Assembly (NCBI GenBank): GCA_024403855.1
Contig: JAKSRC010000002.1
Location: 1-64,000, forward strand
Reading direction: 5' to 3'
From: Saccharofermentans sp.
GTDB taxonomy: Bacteria > Bacillota > Clostridia > Saccharofermentanales > Saccharofermentanaceae
DNA length: 64,000 nt
Shown here piece by piece: positions 38,263 through 48,068 of the stretch. Below the pieces are notes generated by a model. The model was not told the origin of the DNA. It made no database searches and was given only the letters and a program-made list of their open reading frames with translations. The stretch's first letter is position 1; the number at the start of each line of letters is the position of its first letter. The translations under genes were made by a program, and so were the position numbers.

Positions 38263-39980
38263 TTTGTGCCTCCCTTCAACTGAAGAGAATTCATATATCT
38301 GTAGTTCTCTGAAATCTTCAGCAGTTCTTCATGAGGTGCAACAGCCTCGATCTTACCGTCGTCCATAAGGATAATACGGTCGCAATTCATGCAGGTTCTT
38401 ACCTTCTGTGATACGAGAATAACAGTTGGCTTATTGGCTATCGATGAAAGATTATTCAAAAGCCTTCTTTCCGTGCCCCAGTCCAAAGCAGAAGTTGAAT
38501 CGTCAAGAATAACAAGTCCGGGAGTACCTGCAAGAGCACGGGCAATACCAATTCTCTGTCTCTGGCCACCGGAAAGACCTGCTCCTCCATCAGAAATAAC
38601 GAAGTCCAGTCCTTCCTTCTTTGCGGATACGATGTCATCACTGCAAGATGCAGTACAAGCTATATTTATATCCTCATCTGTAAGTGAATCTCTTCCAAGA
38701 GAAATGTTATCTTTAAGGCTTCCCTTGAATAATCTGGTTTTCTGAAGACTCATACCAACAGAATCAGCAAGACTCTTAGCTGAAATATCCTTTATATTGA
38801 CACCGTTCAATAAAACTTCACCACATTCAGGGTTATAAATACCGGCAATAAGTGAGACCGCTGTAGACTTACCGCATCCGGTACTTCCAATAATTCCGAT
38901 TGTCTCACCTGGCTTTATATCTATCGAAAAGTCTTTTATGGATTCTTCAGCATTACCTCGGTAAGTAAATGAAACATTCTTCATAGAAACTGAAATTGCC
39001 TCATCTACAGGAAGATCAACTGAACCATTATTAGCTGAACTATTGATTGACATAAAGCCTTCAGCTCTCTTAAGGCAGGCATAAGCTCTTGATACGGTAA
39101 CAATGAAGTTAACCAGTTTGATAAGCTCAATCAATATCTGCGACATGTAGTTATAAAGCGCAACTACCTGACCATCAGTCAGAGTACCTGCATTAAAATG
39201 AATCGATCCTCTGTAAATAAGAAGGCATACTGCAAGATTTACAACAGCATATGTCAAAGGATTAAGCCATGAAGCAAAATCAGCTGCTTTTATCTGAGAA
39301 TTCTTAAGACTAAGGCTCTTAGTTACATATTTCTCATAATCTTCAGCAGTCTTATTAAATCCTCGAATAACCCTCTCACCTGCAATACCGTTAGAAGTCT
39401 TTTTTACAAGCAGATCCAAACCTTCTCTTGACTCTTTGTGTCTGAGGATCGAAAACTTCATGTTAAGAACAATTACAACAGCAAGGATTAAGGTACATCC
39501 CACAAGGATCAAGGCCATTGATGGCTTTACGAAAGCAGCCATAACACAGGCACCAACTACGATAAAAGGTGATCGTAAAAGTAATCTCAAGAAAAGATTG
39601 ATACCTGCCTGAATCTGGTTAACATCAGAAGTTAATAACGTAACGACACCGGAAGAACCAATCTTCTCGTAATCAGCAACAGAAAGCGTCTGAAGCTTGT
39701 CGTGCAGACTCTTTCTGATACTGGAAGAAATACCTGTTGCAGAATAAGCAGCAAAATACTGAGCCGTAATTGCACTTACAAAACCAACCACAGCGAAAAG
39801 AACAAGTATCGGCACGTGAGAAACAACGTAATCTTTGTTACCGGCCTTAATACCATTATCAATGACACCCGCAACAATAAGCGGAACAATCAGCTCAAAG
39901 CAAGCTTCGAGAAGCTTGAAAAACGGGCTTAAAATCGATGCTACCTTATATTTACCAATATGACTGAACAGTAACTTCAT
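38259..39980 (-). CDS. ABC exporter half-transporter, subunit A (degenerate Walker B)
   Basis: Same architecture and length (573 residues) as its partner. Walker A is GSTGCGKST and the signature is a perfect LSGGQRQRIGIARAL. The residue after Walker B is Asp in VILDDSTSALD, where active ATPases have Glu. Paired with the partner's altered signature, this makes the second composite ATP site degenerate, the hallmark of heterodimeric exporters. The stop overlaps the partner's start by 4 bases. It follows the amidohydrolase gene by 2 bases. Confidence 0.92.
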   Translation of the reverse strand: MKLLFSHIGKYKVASILSPFFKLLEACFELIVPLIVAGVIDNGIKAGNKDYVVSHVPILVLFAVVGFVSAITAQYFAAYSATGISSSIRKSLHDKLQTLSVADYEKIGSSGVVTLLTSDVNQIQAGINLFLRLLLRSPFIVVGACVMAAFVKPSMALILVGCTLILAVVIVLNMKFSILRHKESREGLDLLVKKTSNGIAGERVIRGFNKTAEDYEKYVTKSLSLKNSQIKAADFASWLNPLTYAVVNLAVCLLIYRGSIHFNAGTLTDGQVVALYNYMSQILIELIKLVNFIVTVSRAYACLKRAEGFMSINSSANNGSVDLPVDEAISVSMKNVSFTYRGNAEESIKDFSIDIKPGETIGIIGSTGCGKSTAVSLIAGIYNPECGEVLLNGVNIKDISAKSLADSVGMSLQKTRLFKGSLKDNISLGRDSLTDEDINIACTASCSDDIVSAKKEGLDFVISDGGAGLSGGQRQRIGIARALAGTPGLVILDDSTSALDWGTERRLLNNLSSIANKPTVILVSQKVRTCMNCDRIILMDDGKIEAVAPHEELLKISENYRYMNSLQLKGGTK

Positions 39981-39982
39981 TA

Positions 39983-41251
39983 TTAAACTTCAGACAAACC
40001 TTCCATTAATTCCTGCGCATTCTTAATTACTTCATCCATGTCGATAGAAGTAAATTTACCGTCTTCGTAAAGAATCTTTCCATCGATCATTGTCATCTTA
40101 ACTACAGAATTATCAGCACTATAAACAATATTTCTGGGAATATTATTCTCAGGCTGCATAGAAGGCTTATTCATATCAATCATGATAATGTCAGCCTTCT
40201 TACCTACATCAAGAACATCGGAATCATTAAGTCCCATACAGAGAGCTCCACCTGTAGTTCCAGCCTTTAATATAGTGAAAGGATCAACAGCCGCAGCATT
40301 ATGAGTCTCAACATTTGAAAGAACAGTATCTAAATACATTTCGCGGAACATGGACAAAGCATTATTCGATCCAGCACCGTCAGTACCGATTGCTATCTTC
40401 ATATCTTTTTCGATGAACTTATATACAGGTGTTATACCAGATGCAAGTTTCAAATTTGAGCAGGCATTAAATACTGACCAAAGGCCTCTATTCTTAAAGA
40501 TATCCCTATCTTCATCTGTAAGCCATGTGCAGTGGAATCCGCCACCACCAAAATCAAAGATACCAAGTTTATCGAAAAGCACTGCAGGAGTTACGCCATA
40601 ACGTTCCTTGCATCCTTCAACCTCATCTTTTGTCTCAGAAATATGGGTAAATACAGGTGCCTCATACTTATGAGCAAGTTCAGACATAAACTTAAGGTTA
40701 TCTTCACAGGTTGTATACTCCGCGTGAAAGCCGAGGATAAAAGACACAAGAGGATCATAATCATTAAGTGTCTTATAGTATTCTTCAAGTGATTCGAAAC
40801 CGCCAAAATCATTAGCAGCACCACAGAAGACATGTCTGAAACCCGTCTCTACTGCAGCCTTCGCTGAAGCTTCCCTGTGGAAATACATATCAAAACATGA
40901 AGTTATACCGCCTGAGAGATAATCTGCATAAGCGAGCTTAGAAAACCAGTAAACTGCTTCTGGTGTAAGCTTATCTTCCCTGGGAAAAATAGCCTTAAAG
41001 AGCCAATCATTAAGACAATATTCATCTGCAAGAGATCTTGAGAAAGTCATAGCAGAATGCGTATGAGCATTCTTAAGACCGGGCATTAACAGATTGCCTT
41101 TACAATCAATCTCCCTGTCAAATACTTTATCTTTGTGCTCTACAGCAGGTCCGATATATGAAATTCTGTCATTATCGACACAAAGCTCACCTTCAGTGAT
41201 GCTCTGGTCCTTCATACTAAGTATTCTTGCGTTATAGAATCTTACAGACAT
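39983..41251 (-). CDS. Amidohydrolase, MtaD/SsnA-like deaminase family
   Basis: Metal-dependent hydrolase of the cytosine-deaminase/amidohydrolase superfamily. The metal motif is NAHTHSAMTF, with His in HISETKDE and the late Asp in IGTDGAGSNNALSMF. These are typical of the group deaminating 5-methylthioadenosine or S-adenosylhomocysteine, so a purine-nucleoside deaminase is likely but not proven. I start at 41251, which has AAAGGATT upstream; ATG 41266 and TTG 41272 are alternatives. 422 residues is normal. It sits between cardiolipin synthase and the ABC pair. Confidence 0.85.
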   Translation of the reverse strand: MSVRFYNARILSMKDQSITEGELCVDNDRISYIGPAVEHKDKVFDREIDCKGNLLMPGLKNAHTHSAMTFSRSLADEYCLNDWLFKAIFPREDKLTPEAVYWFSKLAYADYLSGGITSCFDMYFHREASAKAAVETGFRHVFCGAANDFGGFESLEEYYKTLNDYDPLVSFILGFHAEYTTCEDNLKFMSELAHKYEAPVFTHISETKDEVEGCKERYGVTPAVLFDKLGIFDFGGGGFHCTWLTDEDRDIFKNRGLWSVFNACSNLKLASGITPVYKFIEKDMKIAIGTDGAGSNNALSMFREMYLDTVLSNVETHNAAAVDPFTILKAGTTGGALCMGLNDSDVLDVGKKADIIMIDMNKPSMQPENNIPRNIVYSADNSVVKMTMIDGKILYEDGKFTSIDMDEVIKNAQELMEGLSEV

Positions 41252-41273
41252 AGATAATCCTTTCATATCCAAA

Positions 41274-42830
41274 TTACAGCAAAGGTGCGAGAAGTCTTAA
41301 AATTGACTTTATAAATCTTATAAACAGATTAGGTTTATTAACATAAGCTTCTGTTACATCACGGCACTCCTTCAATGTATCAAGGTAATCCTTTTTAATA
41401 TCAGGAATACAATCAGTGTTATACATGAATACCGCATTTTCAAAATGGTGATAAAGGCTTCTGAAATCAAGATTAATTGTTCCGACAACAGCACATTTAT
41501 CGTCACTGATACAGGTCTTCGCGTGATTAAATCCAGGAGTATACTCGTAAATCTTAACTCCATATTTAACAAGCATATGGTAGTAAGACCTTGTTACCGC
41601 ATATGTAAACTTCTTGTCAGGAATTCCAGGAGTCATAATCCTTACATCTACTCCCCTTTTTGCAGCAACCTGCATAGCTCTTGCAAGCTCATCAGACAAT
41701 ACAAGATAAGGTGTCATAAACCAGCAGTATTCCTGTGAATTGTTGATCATATTGAGATAAACATTTTCACCGACAGGTTCAGTATCCAACGGGCTATCAC
41801 AATAAGGAACACAATATCCTGAAGCTTCCGGCAAGGACTTCAAAGGTACTATCTCGAAATCGAGCATGTCATCATCCTTACGCTTTAAGTCCGCAAAGTT
41901 CCACATCTGAATAAACATTGCGGTAAGGCTCTGAACAGCCGGTCCTTCAAGTCTGATACCATTATCCTTCCATTTTCCATAAGGATTTACGAAGTTAAAA
42001 TACTCGTCAGCGATGTTATAACCACCTGTATAGCCAACTTTACCATCAATAACAGTAATCTTTCTATGGTCACGGTTATTCATGAATAATGAGAGCACGG
42101 GGTAAGCAGGATTAAAGGCATTACACTTGATACCTTCTGACTCTAAAGTCTTAATAAAATCAGAATTGATAAATGTAAAGGAACCAACATCGTCATAAAG
42201 AACTCTGCAGTCAACTCCCTGTGCGGCCTTCTTCTTCAGAGCTTCGTGCAAAGGTTCAAACGCCTTTTTATTCTCGATTGCATGATATTCGATATAAACA
42301 TATTCCTCAGCTTTAAGAATATCTTCTATCTGACTCTTGTAGCTATCGTAAGCTACCGAATAGTACTTAATATCTGTACCTTCATAAATTGGAAACAGAT
42401 AGTTCCTCAAATATCTGGCATTAGAAGCACTTGCAGGATCTTCCTTCTTAAACTGGTCGAAAATCTCATCATTATAATTGATGTGGCTAAAAACCATTAA
42501 GTCAACCTTTTCGAGCCTTTTTCTAATCTTGCGCTTAGAACTACTGTAGTTATTAAGCACATAGAAAAGAAGTCCAGGAATAGGAAGCACGAGGATAACA
42601 ATTACCCAAATAAGCCTAAACACTCCGTTATGGTCCCTTGAATTAACTCCAAGGGCCACAATCAAAGCTAATGCTCTCATAAGAATATCCAACGGCGGGA
42701 AATAGCTACCGAGGAAATATACGAGAACAATAAATCCAACAATTTGAGCAATAACAAACAATCCGAAGACTATAATTCTTCCGACACTGTTCTTAATCGA
42801 CGTATTATTCTCAACGGTTCTTTTAGACAT
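41274..42830 (-). CDS. cls: Cardiolipin synthase
   Basis: Phospholipase-D-type membrane enzyme that joins two phosphatidylglycerols into cardiolipin. Two N-terminal membrane helices (within about 15-75) precede two HKD motifs, HRKITVIDGKVGYTGG and HAKTCISDDKCAVVGT. The 518-residue length is near the family's usual 480-510. Its start overlaps the stop of the M18 peptidase by one base, so the two are co-transcribed. Confidence 0.94.
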   Translation of the reverse strand: MSKRTVENNTSIKNSVGRIIVFGLFVIAQIVGFIVLVYFLGSYFPPLDILMRALALIVALGVNSRDHNGVFRLIWVIVILVLPIPGLLFYVLNNYSSSKRKIRKRLEKVDLMVFSHINYNDEIFDQFKKEDPASASNARYLRNYLFPIYEGTDIKYYSVAYDSYKSQIEDILKAEEYVYIEYHAIENKKAFEPLHEALKKKAAQGVDCRVLYDDVGSFTFINSDFIKTLESEGIKCNAFNPAYPVLSLFMNNRDHRKITVIDGKVGYTGGYNIADEYFNFVNPYGKWKDNGIRLEGPAVQSLTAMFIQMWNFADLKRKDDDMLDFEIVPLKSLPEASGYCVPYCDSPLDTEPVGENVYLNMINNSQEYCWFMTPYLVLSDELARAMQVAAKRGVDVRIMTPGIPDKKFTYAVTRSYYHMLVKYGVKIYEYTPGFNHAKTCISDDKCAVVGTINLDFRSLYHHFENAVFMYNTDCIPDIKKDYLDTLKECRDVTEAYVNKPNLFIRFIKSILRLLAPLL

Positions 42831-44266
42831 TATCCGATATTCTCAATAAACGCCTTATATCCGAGATAGAGATAATAAAGATCAATCTTTGAAATTACTT
42901 CAACAGGGGCATGCATTGACCATACAGGTACACCCATATCAACAACATCCATACCGAGTTCAGCCATAATTGCAGCGATTGTTCCACCGCCACCTGCGTC
43001 AATACGGCCAAGCTCACCTGTCTGCCACGGGATAGAATTCTTCTCGAAAATGTCAGTAATCTCAGCAATGAAATCACCGTTGGCCTCTGAACATCCGGAC
43101 TTACCTCTGGCACCGGTATACTTCTCAATCTTAAGTCCGTGAGACATAAAAGCAGTATTATTCTTCTCAAATACTGAAGAATACTTGGGATCATAAGCTG
43201 TAGTTACATCTGTTGAAAGCATCTTTGTTGCAGCTAAAGCCTTACGGAACTTAAGAGTATTGAAATTATCAATACCACCCTCAGCCTTAGCAAATACTTC
43301 CATGAGGAAGTTCTCATAAAGATTGGATGTAGCACCGGAATTGGAGTAAGAACCAATCTCTTCCTTATCTGTAAGAAGGCATACGCATGTCTTCTTAGGC
43401 TTCTCCTGCGCAAGAAGTGCTCTCAATGCAGGATAAGCGCAAACCTTGTCATCGTGACCATAAGCAGCAATATAAGCTCTGTCGAAGCCAACATCTCTTG
43501 CATGTGTAGCAGGAACGATCTCGATTTCAGCTGAAACGAAATCCTTTTCCTTAACGCCATATTCTTCGAAAAGGATCTTCAAAATGCCTGCCTTGAAGAT
43601 GTTAGATTTCTTCTTATCATCCTTACAGGGAATTCCGCCGATAACTACATTCAAATCTTCTGCAGGAATAAACTCAGAAGCTTTCCTTGTCATCTGCTCA
43701 GAACCCAAGTGAGGAAGAAGATCAGTAATATAGAAAACAGGATCAGTATCCTTCTCTCCTACTACAATCTTGTGTTCCTTACCATCATTGGTAAATACAA
43801 CACCGTGAACTGCCAAAGGAATAGTTGTCCACTGATACTTCTTGATTCCACCGTAGTAATGAGTCTTGAAATAGACTGTATCATTATCCTCATAGATGGG
43901 ATTCGGCTTCAAATCAAGTCTTGGTGAATCGATATGAGCTCCAAGGATATTGAATCCTTCAATAGGGCTCTTCTTACCAATGATTGCTGCTGCAAAGCCC
44001 TTACCCTTGATGCTCTGGTAAACCTTATCACCGGGCTTCAAAGAATCCTTGGTAGCAATATCAACGTAACCAAGCTCCTGTGCGGCAACAATTGCATTAG
44101 CGGCAAACTCACGCTCAGTCTTAGAATCATCCAGGAATGCCTTATACTCTTCAGCAAACTCAAAAGTAGCGTTCATATCATCTTCTGATGCTACTTCATA
44201 AAGGTTCGGAAAATCAGCGAAAAGCTCGCTTGTCTTAATCTTTTTGGTTTCTTTCTTCTTAGCCAT
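42830..44266 (-). CDS. M18-family aminopeptidase
   Basis: Cytosolic dinuclear-zinc aminopeptidase that removes N-terminal residues, often acidic or neutral, from peptides. Metal and core motifs visible are GAHIDSPRLDLKPNP, AYGHDDKVCAYPAL, DKEEIGSYSNSGA and SMHAPVEVISKIDLYYL. The 478-residue length is typical of the Clostridial aminopeptidase 1 form. It heads a long minus-strand run and is divergent from the PHP phosphatase gene across 72 bases. The ribosome binding site is GAGGTG. Confidence 0.93.
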   Translation of the reverse strand: MAKKKETKKIKTSELFADFPNLYEVASEDDMNATFEFAEEYKAFLDDSKTEREFAANAIVAAQELGYVDIATKDSLKPGDKVYQSIKGKGFAAAIIGKKSPIEGFNILGAHIDSPRLDLKPNPIYEDNDTVYFKTHYYGGIKKYQWTTIPLAVHGVVFTNDGKEHKIVVGEKDTDPVFYITDLLPHLGSEQMTRKASEFIPAEDLNVVIGGIPCKDDKKKSNIFKAGILKILFEEYGVKEKDFVSAEIEIVPATHARDVGFDRAYIAAYGHDDKVCAYPALRALLAQEKPKKTCVCLLTDKEEIGSYSNSGATSNLYENFLMEVFAKAEGGIDNFNTLKFRKALAATKMLSTDVTTAYDPKYSSVFEKNNTAFMSHGLKIEKYTGARGKSGCSEANGDFIAEITDIFEKNSIPWQTGELGRIDAGGGGTIAAIMAELGMDVVDMGVPVWSMHAPVEVISKIDLYYLYLGYKAFIENIG

Positions 44267-44338
44267 ATTATCACCTCTTTTTTGAATAACTTATGATACC
44301 ATAAAGTAAAATAAAATCTTTTAATTAATAGGACTAAA

Positions 44339-45154
44339 ATGGTTACAGACGGACACAATCATACTAAGCAATTTTCACCGGATGCCGAACAGGACATAGA
44401 AAGCCTGATCAACGATGCGAAATCTAATGGTTTTAAGAGACTTGGAATCGCTGAACATTACGAAATAGATTACGTTGACGACGGTCTCAACTGGATGTTT
44501 AATCTGGACGAATACAATGAAGCTTTTAAAACATGGCGTGAAAAAGCCGGTAATGACTTTGAGCTTCTTATGGGAATTGAATTCGGATATCAGACGCATG
44601 TTGCAAAAGCAATTGATGAACTATCACTTAAGATTCCCTTTGATATGGTTCTTTTAAGCGTCCACCTTTTCAGAGGCAAGGATTTCTATGTTGATCGTGA
44701 CTGCTATGAACTGCCCAAGAAAGAGCTCCATAAGGAATATATAGGCTTAATGGCTGAGATGTGTGAGAACTGCAATAACTACAATGTTGCAGCTCATTAC
44801 GACTATATAAACAGATATTCTCCCAACAAGGATAGTTTCGTCTTATACGAAGACTGTCCCAAAGAATTCGACCGCTTTTTCGAGGCTTTGATAACAAAAG
44901 AAAAAGCACTTGAGATTAATACAAAATCAATAAAAAAGCACATTGATGGTGGATTTACACACACACTACCAGATCCTGCCATCCTCAACAGATACCGCGA
45001 AATGGGTGGAAAATTAATCTGTCTTGGTTCTGACTCACATTTCCAAGGAACTCAGGGAGTCTGCTTCAAAGAAGGGACCGAATATCTAAAGTCATTAGGG
45101 TTTACGGAAACTGTGTACTTTAAAAACAGAAAACCATATATGGAAACGCTCTGA
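44339..45154 (+). CDS. PHP-domain histidinol-phosphatase (HisK type)
   Basis: Expected to hydrolyse histidinol phosphate, the penultimate step of histidine synthesis, by a PHP metal centre. The N-terminal DGHNHTKQFSPDA matches the HxH start of the fold. AEHYEIDY, AAHYDYINRY and CLGSDSHF supply further metal ligands. The 271-residue length is right for HisK. No other his gene is in the window, so a related phosphoesterase is possible. The stop codon lies inside a terminator hairpin. Confidence 0.85.
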   Translation: MVTDGHNHTKQFSPDAEQDIESLINDAKSNGFKRLGIAEHYEIDYVDDGLNWMFNLDEYNEAFKTWREKAGNDFELLMGIEFGYQTHVAKAIDELSLKIPFDMVLLSVHLFRGKDFYVDRDCYELPKKELHKEYIGLMAEMCENCNNYNVAAHYDYINRYSPNKDSFVLYEDCPKEFDRFFEALITKEKALEINTKSIKKHIDGGFTHTLPDPAILNRYREMGGKLICLGSDSHFQGTQGVCFKEGTEYLKSLGFTETVYFKNRKPYMETL

Positions 45155-45172
45155 GAAAACCTCAGAGCGTTT
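45144..45172 (+). terminator. Terminator of the PHP phosphatase gene
   Basis: AAACGCTCTGAG pairs perfectly with CTCAGAGCGTTT over a 5-base loop. The stem includes the gene's own TGA stop. The plus strand ends in TTT then ACATTC; it may also serve the convergent prfB. Confidence 0.75.
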
Positions 45173-45202
45173 TACATTCAAACAATTTTAGAATACGTGG
45201 AA

Positions 45203-46318
45203 TTACTTCTCGTTCTTCATTCCTGAAAGATATGCATTAATGAAGCCATCAAGGTTGCCGTTCATTACCTGATCAACATCAACCTCTTCGTATCCTGTTC
45301 TGTTGTCCTTTACCAATGTATAAGGGCAGAAAACGTAAGATCTGATCTGTGAACCCCATGCAATTTCCATCTGGTTACCCTTGAGGTCCTCGATCTTTTC
45401 CATTTCAGATGCTCTTGCAAGTGCGAAAAGCTTAGCCTTGAGCATTCTAAGACATGTTTCCTTATTCTGAAGCTGTGATCTTTCAGCCTGGCAAGAAACA
45501 ACGATTCCTGTTGGATTATGTGTCATACGAACAGCCGTATCAGTTTTATTGATGTGCTGACCACCCTTACCTGTCGCACGATATGTATCAACACGGACAT
45601 CAGACATATCAATCTTAATATCATCTTCAGTCTTCTGGTCCAACTCAGGAATAACTTCGCATGAAGCAAATGAAGTATGTCTTCTTCCTGCAGAATCGAA
45701 AGGTGAAATTCTTACAAGACGGTGTACACCCAATTCAGATCTTAAGAATCCATATGCGTTATCACCCTTTACCATAAATGAAACAGACTGAATTCCTGCT
45801 GTATCACCATCAACAAAGTCAAGTTCATCAACAGCAAATCCATGGCTTTCTGCCCATCTGGTATACATTCTGTAGAGCATTGAGCACCAGTCCATAGCTT
45901 CAGTTCCGCCAGCGCCGGCATGGAGTGTAACAGTAGCATTGTTTGCATCGTATGGACCTGTAAGAAGCGTCTCTAAACGCATCTTCTCAAAATCTTCCTT
46001 AAATGTATCTGTTGAAGCCTTAAGTTCTTCAAGAGAATCAATGTCCTCTTCTTCATTTGCGAGCTCGCAAAGAGCAAGGAGGTCTTCCCTTTCAGCTACT
46101 AAGGAATCATAGCTTTCAACCTTTTTCTTAAGTCTTCCGAGTGTCTGCTGGATCTCAGTAGCCTTTTCGACATTGTTCCAGAAATCAGGCTCCTGCATAC
46201 GATTCTCAAGTTCGGAAATCTGATCTGTAACTCTGTCAATGTGAAGAGCATCCTTGAGCTCTGTTATAGGCACTTCGTAAGATTCAAGTTCGAGTCTTAT
46301 GTTGTCAAATTCAAGCAT
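45203..46318 (-). CDS. prfB: Peptide chain release factor 2 (RF2)
   Basis: Recognises UGA and UAA stop codons and triggers peptide release. The GGQ motif is at 252-254 (TGKGGQHINKTD), and SPFDSAGRRHTSF carries the SPF anticodon-like tripeptide. The whole protein is read in one frame. At the place where most RF2 genes carry an in-frame TGA and a +1 shift, this gene reads through as DALHIDRV (residues 23-30), so autoregulatory frameshifting has been lost. The 371-residue length is normal. It follows the aminotransferase by 12 bases. Confidence 0.97.
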   Translation of the reverse strand: MLEFDNIRLELESYEVPITELKDALHIDRVTDQISELENRMQEPDFWNNVEKATEIQQTLGRLKKKVESYDSLVAEREDLLALCELANEEEDIDSLEELKASTDTFKEDFEKMRLETLLTGPYDANNATVTLHAGAGGTEAMDWCSMLYRMYTRWAESHGFAVDELDFVDGDTAGIQSVSFMVKGDNAYGFLRSELGVHRLVRISPFDSAGRRHTSFASCEVIPELDQKTEDDIKIDMSDVRVDTYRATGKGGQHINKTDTAVRMTHNPTGIVVSCQAERSQLQNKETCLRMLKAKLFALARASEMEKIEDLKGNQMEIAWGSQIRSYVFCPYTLVKDNRTGYEEVDVDQVMNGNLDGFINAYLSGMKNEK

Positions 46319-46330
46319 TGATTACCCCTT

Positions 46331-47509
46331 TTAATTTTCTTCAACAAATTCTTTAACAAGTTTCATAGCTTCCTTGATATCTTCCAAAGAAGCAGCATAA
46401 CTGATACGGACAAAGCCCTCGCCACATTTACCGAAAGCATTTCCCGGAACGATAGCGACATGCTTCTGGATAAGAAGCTTCTCACAGAATTCTTCAGAAG
46501 TCATACCAGTAGACTTAATAGATGGGAATGCATAGAAAGCACCATACGGTGTGAAGCAATCCAAACCAGCATCCTTCAAGCCCTGAACGATAACTCTTCT
46601 TCTGTGATTATATTCATCACGCATCTTCTTAATCTCACCATCAGCATTCATAGCTGCTTCAATTACAGCGAACTGAGATGTTGAAGGTGCACTCATGATG
46701 CAGTACTGATGAATCTTTACCATAGGTGAAATAAGAGCACGAGGTCCTGCAAGGTAACCTACTCTGAAGCCGGTCATGGCGTAAGACTTGGAAAAGCCGT
46801 TAACCATAATGACTCTGTCCTTAAGTTCAGCAAACTGGATCAAAGAAGCAGGCTTACCATCAAGATAATTAAGCTCACAATAAAGCTCATCAGAAAGGAC
46901 AATTACTTCAGGATGTCTTAAAAGAACATCCTTAATCTTTGCCCAATCCTCTAATGTCATTACAGCACCGGTAGGATTGTTAGGATAGCCAACAATAATG
47001 TATTTGGTCTTATCAGTAATAGCACTCTCAAGTTCTTCAGGCATGAGCTTATAGTTATTCTCAGGCTTTGTCTCAACAATAACAGGAACACCATGAGCAA
47101 ACTCTACAGTTGCCTTATATGCAACAAAACAAGGCTCAACAATGATTACTTCGTCACCGGGATTTATAAGTGCTCTTGCAGTAAGATCGAGACCTTCAGA
47201 GCCACCGACTGTGACAAGGATCTCAGTTTTTGGATCGTAAGAAACGCCATATCTTCTCTTAATATATTCACAAATAGCTACTCTTGAATCCATATATCCG
47301 GAATTCGGAGAATAATGCGTATATCCATCAATAATAGAATTAATAGCCGCTTCTCTGATAGACCAAGGAGTAACGAAGTCAGGCTCACCGATTGAAAGCG
47401 AAATAACATGACCCTGCATCTCATTTGCAAGATCGAAAAATTTCCTTATGGCAGAAGGCGGTACCTGCTGAACTGCCTTGGAAATCTTGGAATCGTAATC
47501 GACACTCAT
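46331..47509 (-). CDS. Class I/II PLP aminotransferase
   Basis: Fold-type I aminotransferase. The PLP lysine is in NGFSKSYAMTGFRVGY, with the substrate-binding Arg near the C-terminus in EGFVRISYAAS. It resembles the aspartate/aromatic aminotransferase group (PatA/AlaT-like). The 392-residue length is typical. It starts inside the stop of an Lrp-type regulator (4-base overlap), suggesting that regulator responds to an amino acid the enzyme makes or uses. Exact substrate is unknown. Confidence 0.9.
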   Translation of the reverse strand: MSVDYDSKISKAVQQVPPSAIRKFFDLANEMQGHVISLSIGEPDFVTPWSIREAAINSIIDGYTHYSPNSGYMDSRVAICEYIKRRYGVSYDPKTEILVTVGGSEGLDLTARALINPGDEVIIVEPCFVAYKATVEFAHGVPVIVETKPENNYKLMPEELESAITDKTKYIIVGYPNNPTGAVMTLEDWAKIKDVLLRHPEVIVLSDELYCELNYLDGKPASLIQFAELKDRVIMVNGFSKSYAMTGFRVGYLAGPRALISPMVKIHQYCIMSAPSTSQFAVIEAAMNADGEIKKMRDEYNHRRRVIVQGLKDAGLDCFTPYGAFYAFPSIKSTGMTSEEFCEKLLIQKHVAIVPGNAFGKCGEGFVRISYAASLEDIKEAMKLVKEFVEEN

Positions 47510-47994
47510 AAGATTATTGCCTGCCTGTCATCATTATTGGAATTATCATAGATAAGTCCGTTTGCCTTGTACTTCTTAAGAATGAAATGTGTTGTAGTAG
47601 AAAGAACACCATCCATTGTAGCAATCTTTTCAGTAACGAAAGTTGCAATATCTCTGAGGCTTCTATCCTCATAGATGATCATAAGATCAAATCCGCCTGA
47701 CATAAGATAACAAGCTGTTACCTTCTCATATTTGCTCAAAATCTGAGCAATATGGTCATAACCCTTATTCTTAACAGGAGTGATTCTTACTTCGATCATA
47801 CCAATACAATTATCAGGAGCCTTCTTCTCCCAGTTGATAATTGTGCTATAACCCAAGATGATATTCTCTTCTTTGAGTCTCTTAATCTCCGCTTCCACAT
47901 CATCGGCGGTCGCGCCAAGCATTACGGCAATCTCTTCCGCCGAAAGTCTAGCGTTGTTCTCAATAAGTCTTAAAAGCTCTAAATCGTCAATCAT
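47506..47994 (-). CDS. Lrp/AsnC-family transcriptional regulator
   Basis: N-terminal helix-turn-helix (about 1-50, with LRLIENNARLSAEEIAVMLG) and a C-terminal ligand/oligomer domain (RAM fold, with VTACYLMSGGFDLMIIYE). Such proteins sense amino acids and often regulate neighbouring metabolism genes. I start at 47994, with AAGGAG upstream; the longer frame to 48036 would run into the terminator hairpin. 162 residues is normal. It begins a three-gene unit with the aminotransferase and prfB. Confidence 0.92.
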   Translation of the reverse strand: MIDDLELLRLIENNARLSAEEIAVMLGATADDVEAEIKRLKEENIILGYSTIINWEKKAPDNCIGMIEVRITPVKNKGYDHIAQILSKYEKVTACYLMSGGFDLMIIYEDRSLRDIATFVTEKIATMDGVLSTTTHFILKKYKANGLIYDNSNNDDRQAIIL

Positions 47995-48021
47995 GTGGAA
48001 CTCCTTTTCTATAAATTGCAA

Positions 48022-48049
48022 AATCTCCCGCAACAAAATGCGGGAGATT
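48022..48049 (-). terminator. Terminator of the malic enzyme gene
   Basis: AATCTCCCGCA pairs perfectly with TGCGGGAGATT across a 6-base loop, and the minus strand continues TTTGCAATTT. It separates the malic enzyme gene from the lrp-aminotransferase-prfB unit. Confidence 0.85.
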
Positions 48050-48068
48050 GTTGCTAAATTCAGTTTAT

